The notes under the pieces: model-generated
Told to the model about the DNA's origin: nothing
Database searches by the model: none
Seen by the model: the letters and a program-made list of their open reading frames with translations, nothing else
Program-made: the position numbers and the translations under genes
Origin: an uncultured bacterium
Lineage (GTDB): Bacteria > Planctomycetota > Phycisphaerae > Sedimentisphaerales > Anaerobacaceae
Length of the DNA stretch: 11,644 nt
NCBI GenBank assembly: GCA_913009865.1
Contig: CAJVYK010000054.1
Span: 1-11,644, forward strand
Direction of reading: 5' to 3'
In this document: one piece after another, positions 7,362 to 11,644 of the stretch
Layout: each line of letters opens with the position of its first letter
Position numbering within the stretch: position 1 is the first letter of the stretch

Positions 7362-7382
7362 GTGTGACATATTCTGTCACAC
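7362..7382. promoter_or_regulatory. Perfect 8+5+8 palindrome, probable operator
   Basis: GTGTGACA (7362-7369) and its exact reverse complement TGTCACAC (7375-7382) flank the spacer TATTC. The centre is about 93 bases upstream of the predicted hydrolase transcription start and about 170 upstream of the predicted start of the formate dehydrogenase operon. The symmetry suggests a dimeric regulator. The half-sites recall CRP/FNR-family boxes (TGTGA), but they are spaced 9 rather than 6 bases apart, so no regulator is assigned. Confidence 0.5.
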
Positions 7383-7408
7383 TGTGCAGGGTTGTTCTGA
7401 CTGGCTGT

Positions 7409-7463
7409 ATCGCTTCCGTTGTTACGTCAAAGCGAAACACATCCCGCTTGAGACGGCAGCGAT
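7409..7463. repeat. Imperfect 11-bp inverted repeat enclosing a second small hairpin
   Basis: ATCGCTTCCGT (7409-7419) pairs with ACGGCAGCGAT (7453-7463) at 10 of 11 positions. Inside it, AAGCG (7430-7434) pairs with CGCTT (7445-7449) around a 10-base loop. The nested stems could form a folded RNA on either strand, or the arms could be paired binding sites for a regulator of the downstream operon. No similarity to a known RNA was recognised. Confidence 0.4.
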
Positions 7464-7505
7464 GGCAAAGGTGGCTCGAAAATGTGCTCATTTGATATTT
7501 ATCTG

Positions 7506-7535
7506 TTGCATCAGGGTGCGGGCAATATGTATAAT
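7506..7535 (+). promoter_or_regulatory. Probable promoter of the formate dehydrogenase operon
   Basis: A perfect -10 box TATAAT (7530-7535) lies 18 bases after TTGCAT (7506-7511), which matches the -35 consensus only in TTG. The weak -35 suggests dependence on an activator. Transcription would begin near 7542, about 47 bases before ATG 7589. Confidence 0.5.
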
Positions 7536-7588
7536 GTGCGGCTGCTTGAAGTAACAGAATGTGCGTTTGTGATTATTAGGTAAGTTAA

Positions 7589-8074
7589 ATGGATAAGACT
7601 GTTAGTAAAGAGGGTCATCCGAACCTGGAGCCATTGGATGAAATTCTGACATTAATACCAAATCCGGGCTCTAACAGACTTATACCAATCCTGCAGGAAA
7701 TTCAAAAAAGCTACGGTTACCTTCAGCCAGGTGTGTTAATGGAGCTAAGCAAGCGTACAGGCATTTCCGCCAGCCGGATATATGGTGTGGCAACGTTTTA
7801 CGAACAATTTCATCTCGAGCCGCACGGTCGCCATACCATAAAATGCTGCCGTGGTACGGCGTGCCATGTGAAGGGCGGTCCTAATATCATCGATACTGTA
7901 AGGCGGGCTTTGGACATTGAGCCGGGCCAGACAACCGAGGATATGCAGTTTACATTTGAAACCGTGGCGTGCCTGGGGACGTGCTTTCTGGCGCCTGTGA
8001 TGATGATTGATAACGATTATTACGGCCATTTGGCGGCGCACAAGATTGAGCACATACTCGAAAGTTACAAATGA
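7589..8074 (+). CDS. nuoE: NuoE/HydC-like [2Fe-2S] subunit of NAD-linked formate dehydrogenase
   Basis: This 161-residue protein is the normal length for the 24-kDa (NuoE/HndA/HydC) family. Residues 1-80 form the helical N-terminal part with the family signature GVATFYEQFHLEP. Residues 82-160 form a thioredoxin-like fold binding one [2Fe-2S] cluster through C87 and C92 (C-x4-C) and C128 and C132 (C-x3-C in ACLGTC). It relays electrons to or from the flavoprotein encoded next, in the cytoplasm. The symbol names the family only: no other complex I genes are present, and the operon leads into a formate dehydrogenase, so it is a subunit of that soluble complex. The start at 7589 has only a modest ribosome binding site (TAGG, 7577-7580). 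Its stop overlaps the next start as ATGA, indicating translational coupling. Confidence 0.9.
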   Translation: MDKTVSKEGHPNLEPLDEILTLIPNPGSNRLIPILQEIQKSYGYLQPGVLMELSKRTGISASRIYGVATFYEQFHLEPHGRHTIKCCRGTACHVKGGPNIIDTVRRALDIEPGQTTEDMQFTFETVACLGTCFLAPVMMIDNDYYGHLAAHKIEHILESYK

Positions 8075-9915
8075 CCGACAAAAAGATAAATTCACTACAA
8101 GATATTGAACAGTTACGCGAGCAGCTTCTCAGCAGGCACAAGGACAGCAAGGCAAGGGTGCTAATCTGCATGACAGGTTGTCGGGCGCTCGGTGCCGGTA
8201 GGGTGGCGGCGAAGTTCAGAGAAAAATTGAAGAGCCGGGCGCTCGAAGCACAAGTGGAGGTGGTTGAGACCGGATGTGTTGGGATCTGTGCCGCTGCGCC
8301 GGTTGTGCTTATTGAACCTTATGAATACCTTTATGGTGGAGTTAAACCGGAAGATGTCGAAGAGATAATAGCTGAGACAATCGAAAAGGGACAGTCTGTA
8401 GAGCGACTTGCTGTAACGCAGAACGGTGAGGTATCGGCTAAACTTGAGGAAATCAGTTTTTATAAGAAGCAAAAAAAACTCGTATTAGAGAATTGCGGGC
8501 GAATCGATCCTAAACGTATTGAAGACGCCATTGAACGCGGCGGATATATCGCTGCGATAAAGGCAATTACTGAAAAAAGTGAGCAGCAGATAATAGACGA
8601 AATGATAGAGTCCGGCCTTAGAGGCCGAGGCGGAGCAGGTTTCCCGGCAGGGGTAAAATGGAATCTGTGCCGCAAGTCGGGAGGCGCAGAAAAATATATT
8701 ATCTGTAACGCCGACGAGGGCGACCCCGGAGCGTTTATGGACAGGGCACTGCTCGAAGGCGACCCGCACAGGGTAATCGAGGGTATGCTCGTCGCCGCCT
8801 ATGCAATTGGAGCAAAGTCGGGCTTTATATACGTCCGGGCTGAGTACCCAATCGCGGTCGAACATATTAATATCGCACTTGACCAGGCACGGGGACTGGG
8901 ACTTTTAGGTGAAAAAATAGCGGGATTGGACTTTAGCTTCGATATAGAGGTGCGTATGGGGGCAGGTGCCTTTGTCTGCGGGGAGGAAACCGCGCTTATC
9001 GGGTCACTGGAGGGTCGCCGTGGGATGCCGAATTCCCGTCCGCCATTTCCAGCACAAAAAGGTTATATGGGTAAGCCCACGAACATTAACAATGTCGAGA
9101 CATTTGCCAATGTCCCGATCATAATGAAAAATGGCCCGAAGTCTTACAGTGCGGTCGGCACTGAAAAGAGCAAGGGCACAAAAATATTTGCCCTTGCAGG
9201 AAAAGTAAAGAACACCGGGCTGGTTGAAGTACCGATGGGAACCACTCTGCGTGAAATCGTCTACGATATCGGTGGAGGGATGGACAAGGGGCGAAAGTTT
9301 AAGGCTGCTCAGTTAGGCGGGCCTTCCGGCGGGTGCATACCGGCAAAATATCTCGACAACGAAATCGACTATGACAGCGTCCAGCAGCTCGGTGCGATAA
9401 TGGGTTCAGGGGGGCTTATCGTGATGGATGAGCTTACCTGCATGGTCGATATCGCAAGATACTTCCTGGAATTCGTGCAGGCCGAATCGTGTGGTAAGTG
9501 TACACCCTGCAGGGTGGGCACGAAGAAGATGTTAGAGATTCTGCAGTCAATTTGTCGCGGTGATGCCAGGCTTAGCGACCTTGATTTGCTTGAGCATTTG
9601 GCGGGACACATCAAGAAAGCATCGCTGTGCGGTCTTGGACAAACCGCACCTAATCCGGTTCTTAGTACGCTGAGCAGCTTCAAAGAAGAGTACGTTCAAC
9701 ACATTGCTGAAAAAAAGTGCGCCGCCGGAGTATGTAAAGACCTGCTAAGCTACGAAATAATCGAAGCTTGTACCGGTTGCCAGGCTTGTATGAGGGTCTG
9801 TCCGGTAGAAGCCATAACCGGAGAAAAGAAACAACAGCACAGCATTGATAAAGATAAATGCATCAAGTGCGGTCAGTGTTTCGATGTATGTAAATTCCAG
9901 GCTGTTACAAGATAA
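8071..9915 (+). CDS. nuoF: NuoF/HydB-like NAD(H)-binding flavoprotein subunit with added Fe-S domains
   Basis: This 614-residue protein is longer than complex I NuoF (about 430-450). Residues 28-105 are a thioredoxin-like [2Fe-2S] domain (C33, C37, C69, C73). Residues 135-470 are the FMN and NAD(H) binding core, with GLRGRGGAGFPAGVKW (182-197), CNADEGDPGAF (212-222) and CGEETALIGSLEGRRG (303-318). A [4Fe-4S] cluster follows (C474, C477, C480, C520). Residues 561-614 add a two-cluster ferredoxin domain (C567, C570, C573, C577 and C597, C600, C603, C607). This is the HydB/HndC/HylB layout of NAD(P)-linked and electron-bifurcating hydrogenases and formate dehydrogenases, not that of respiratory complex I. 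It passes hydride electrons between NAD(H), FMN and the Fe-S chain. It overlaps the upstream gene by four bases and is followed after six bases by the catalytic subunit. The added ferredoxin domain may dock free ferredoxin (inference). Confidence 0.92.
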   Translation: MTDKKINSLQDIEQLREQLLSRHKDSKARVLICMTGCRALGAGRVAAKFREKLKSRALEAQVEVVETGCVGICAAAPVVLIEPYEYLYGGVKPEDVEEIIAETIEKGQSVERLAVTQNGEVSAKLEEISFYKKQKKLVLENCGRIDPKRIEDAIERGGYIAAIKAITEKSEQQIIDEMIESGLRGRGGAGFPAGVKWNLCRKSGGAEKYIICNADEGDPGAFMDRALLEGDPHRVIEGMLVAAYAIGAKSGFIYVRAEYPIAVEHINIALDQARGLGLLGEKIAGLDFSFDIEVRMGAGAFVCGEETALIGSLEGRRGMPNSRPPFPAQKGYMGKPTNINNVETFANVPIIMKNGPKSYSAVGTEKSKGTKIFALAGKVKNTGLVEVPMGTTLREIVYDIGGGMDKGRKFKAAQLGGPSGGCIPAKYLDNEIDYDSVQQLGAIMGSGGLIVMDELTCMVDIARYFLEFVQAESCGKCTPCRVGTKKMLEILQSICRGDARLSDLDLLEHLAGHIKKASLCGLGQTAPNPVLSTLSSFKEEYVQHIAEKKCAAGVCKDLLSYEIIEACTGCQACMRVCPVEAITGEKKQQHSIDKDKCIKCGQCFDVCKFQAVTR

Positions 9916-9921
9916 TAAAAA

Positions 9922-11644
9922 ATGAGCGAAACAATTAACATTACTGTAAACGGAAAAGAAATCGCTGCAAAACAGGGCCAGACTATTCTTGAAGCTGTTC
10001 GTGGAAAAGGTATCAATATTCCCCATCTATGCAGCGACAGAAGGCTAAAGCCGGTCGGAGCGTGCAGGATGTGTCTGGTTGAAGTAGAAGGGCAGAAAGG
10101 CCCTGTTACCGCATGCACATTTGAGATTAAGCCCGGGATGATAGTCGAAACCGAAACAGACGAAATCAGGGCGATAAGGAAAACAATTCTTGAACTTTTA
10201 TTCTACGAGCATGGGGCGGTATGTTCCACCTGTGACGATATGGGTGAATGCAAACTGCAACGTTACGGCTACGAGTACAAAATCGCCGATGAAGTTATTA
10301 AATCGTCTGAAACAATGGAGGCGATCCGAAACCATACGACAGGCAATAAGGCATTAGAATACAACCCAAATAAGTGTATACGCTGCGGCAGATGCATACG
10401 GATATGTGAAGAAGTACAGGGAGTCAGCGCCCTTACGTTTAAGGGAAGAGCTTCGAGTGTCCTGGTATCCACGGCATTTGATATTGCACTTAATGATTCG
10501 ACCTGTGAACTGTGCGGCCAATGTATCTCCACGTGTCCAACGGGTGCCTTGTATGAGCGCCGGGCAAAAGGCAGGGGCCAGTGCAAAGACCTTGTGCGTA
10601 CAAGAACCACGTGCACTTATTGTGGAGTCGGCTGTCAGATTGATCTAAATGTCAATCCGAGAACCGGCTGTATTATTAGAGTTACCAGCGAAAAAGGATA
10701 TGTGCCAAACGATGGCAATCTTTGTGTGAAGGGCCGATTCGGATTCGACTTTGTGCATTCGCCTGAACGGCTTACCAAGCCGTTGATTCGTGAGAACGGA
10801 CAATTTCGTGAGGCTACCTGGGATGAGGCTATTACGCTGACCGGTAAACGGCTTAGCGAGATACGCAGCAAGCACGGGCCCGACAGCATTGCTTTTTTGA
10901 GTTCGTGCCGATGCACAAACGAAGAGAATTACCTGATGCAGAAGACAGCCCGCACCGCCGGCGGAACCAATAACATTGATCAATGTGCTACGACCTGCCA
11001 CGCCCCAACGGTGGCGGGGCTGGCGTCTGCTTTTGGCTCCGGTGCAATGACCAATTCAATCAGTGAGATTCAAAACGTGCAGACGCTCTTTATAATCGGT
11101 TCCAATCCGACTGAGGCGCACCCGATTATCGGGTTGGAGATGAAAAAGGCGTTGGCCAAAGGCGCTAAGCTCGTTGTGTGCGATCCACGAAAAACGTGGA
11201 TAGCCAAGCGCGCCGACGTCCATATCCAGCACAAACCCGGCACGGATAATATGCTAATCAATGCGATGATGAACTATATCATCGAGAAAAAGCTATATAA
11301 TCAAGAGTTCGTAACGCAGCGCTGCGAGAATTTCGAGGCCTTTACTGCGAACCTGCGCGACTATACTATCGAACAAGCTGCCCAGGTTTGCCAGGTCGAA
11401 GCGGATTTGATTCGTCGGGCGGCCCGGATGTACGCAGGCGGTACTCCTTCCAGTATCTTCTATACACTTGGAATCACGGAGCACACCTGCGGCACCGAAA
11501 ACGTTCAGAATCTGGCTAACCTGTCGATGCTCTGCGGGCAGATTGGCAAGGCCTCTTCCGGCGTCAACCCGCTGCGCGGCCAGAACAATGTGCAGGGCGG
11601 CTGCGATATGGGTGCGATATATTCGGTGCTGCCCGGTTATCAAA
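9922..11644 (+). CDS. fdhF: Formate dehydrogenase catalytic (alpha) subunit, molybdopterin enzyme, Cys type (5' part)
   Basis: The frame stays open to the window end; 574 residues are visible of an expected 890 or so. Residues 1-75 are a plant-type [2Fe-2S] domain (C37, C48, C51, C65). Residues 85-115 hold a His-Cys [4Fe-4S] site (H97, C101, C104, C110). Residues 148-210 carry two [4Fe-4S] clusters (C152, C155, C158, C162 and C195, C198, C201, C205). From 228 the molybdopterin domain begins with its own cluster (C231, C234, C238, C268). The active-site motif CATTCHAPTVAG (355-366) places Cys359 (codon TGC, 10996-10998) where selenoenzymes have Sec, followed by the conserved His360. ITEHTCGTENVQN and GVNPLRGQNNVQGG are typical of formate dehydrogenase. 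It interconverts formate and CO2 on Mo- or W-bis-pyranopterin in the cytoplasm; no Tat signal is present. There is no clear ribosome binding site before ATG 9922, so translation is probably coupled to the gene ending at 9915. Confidence 0.92.
   Translation, partial: MSETINITVNGKEIAAKQGQTILEAVRGKGINIPHLCSDRRLKPVGACRMCLVEVEGQKGPVTACTFEIKPGMIVETETDEIRAIRKTILELLFYEHGAVCSTCDDMGECKLQRYGYEYKIADEVIKSSETMEAIRNHTTGNKALEYNPNKCIRCGRCIRICEEVQGVSALTFKGRASSVLVSTAFDIALNDSTCELCGQCISTCPTGALYERRAKGRGQCKDLVRTRTTCTYCGVGCQIDLNVNPRTGCIIRVTSEKGYVPNDGNLCVKGRFGFDFVHSPERLTKPLIRENGQFREATWDEAITLTGKRLSEIRSKHGPDSIAFLSSCRCTNEENYLMQKTARTAGGTNNIDQCATTCHAPTVAGLASAFGSGAMTNSISEIQNVQTLFIIGSNPTEAHPIIGLEMKKALAKGAKLVVCDPRKTWIAKRADVHIQHKPGTDNMLINAMMNYIIEKKLYNQEFVTQRCENFEAFTANLRDYTIEQAAQVCQVEADLIRRAARMYAGGTPSSIFYTLGITEHTCGTENVQNLANLSMLCGQIGKASSGVNPLRGQNNVQGGCDMGAIYSVLPGYQ

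Larger units (their letters stand above)
7067..7588. other. Divergent intergenic regulatory region (522 bases)
   Basis: No credible gene is present. On the hydrolase side (7067-7280) it holds a long untranslated leader with several hairpins. In the middle it is AT-rich (7281-7360) and contains the hydrolase promoter. A 21-bp palindrome (7362-7382) and an imperfect 11-bp inverted repeat (7409-7463) follow. The side facing the formate dehydrogenase operon has a strong -10 box at 7530. A weaker possible plus-strand promoter is TTGTTA (7302-7307), 16 bases, TCTAAT (7324-7329), which would give a leader of about 250 bases. Confidence 0.7.

Noticed and set aside
7363..7381. CRP binding site
   Set aside because: TGTGA and TCACA are 9 bases apart rather than the 6 that CRP needs.
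7198..7554. 118-codon plus-strand reading frame between the divergent genes
   Set aside because: It covers the hydrolase promoter, the palindrome and the -10 box of the next operon, has no ribosome binding site and encodes a low-complexity, Cys/Phe-rich peptide unlike a protein.
7589..9915. Respiratory complex I or an FeFe-hydrogenase operon
   Set aside because: The NuoE and NuoF families are shared, but the next gene has a molybdopterin formate dehydrogenase active site, not an H-cluster domain or NuoG, and no other nuo genes are seen.

Overview
The window looks like chromosomal DNA from an anaerobic or facultative bacterium that degrades polysaccharides and carries out cytochrome- and ferredoxin-based redox chemistry. 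A secreted, very large glycoside hydrolase with LamG and fibronectin type III modules, next to a multihaem HAO-like cytochrome and a NAD-linked formate dehydrogenase, would fit an anaerobic member of the Planctomycetota (Phycisphaerae-like). This is a guess from gene content; no phylogenetic marker is present. GC content looks intermediate, and no mobile element, tRNA, rRNA or CRISPR array was seen.

Layout. (1) Positions 1-2037, plus strand: the 3' part of an octahaem hydroxylamine-oxidoreductase-family cytochrome, followed 10 bases later by a ferredoxin-like protein with a conserved Cys-rich C-terminal half (FrdX-like). (2) Positions 2044-2086: a rho-independent terminator for the opposite strand. 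(3) Positions 2111-7066, minus strand: one 1651-residue secreted protein. Its parts are a signal peptide, a clan GH-A (GH51-like arabinofuranosidase) catalytic domain, a beta domain interrupted by CBM4/9-like pieces, a LamG-like domain, four nearly identical FnIII repeats and a C-terminal beta-rich domain. (4) Positions 7067-7588: a 522-base divergent regulatory region with a promoter on each side, a 21-bp palindrome, an 11-bp inverted repeat and a hairpin-rich leader for the hydrolase. (5) Positions 7589-11644, plus strand: a tight three-gene operon of a NuoE-like subunit, a NuoF/HydB-like flavoprotein and a formate dehydrogenase catalytic subunit that runs off the window end.

How the genes may work together. 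The three-gene operon encodes a soluble NAD(H)-coupled formate dehydrogenase whose beta subunit has the HydB-type layout seen in electron-bifurcating enzymes, so reduced ferredoxin may also be a partner. The HAO-like cytochrome probably handles nitrite, hydroxylamine or NO outside the cytoplasmic membrane, and its cytosolic ferredoxin-like neighbour points to nitrosative-stress or nitrogen-oxide metabolism. The hydrolase supplies sugars and is transcribed separately, in the opposite direction to both redox loci.
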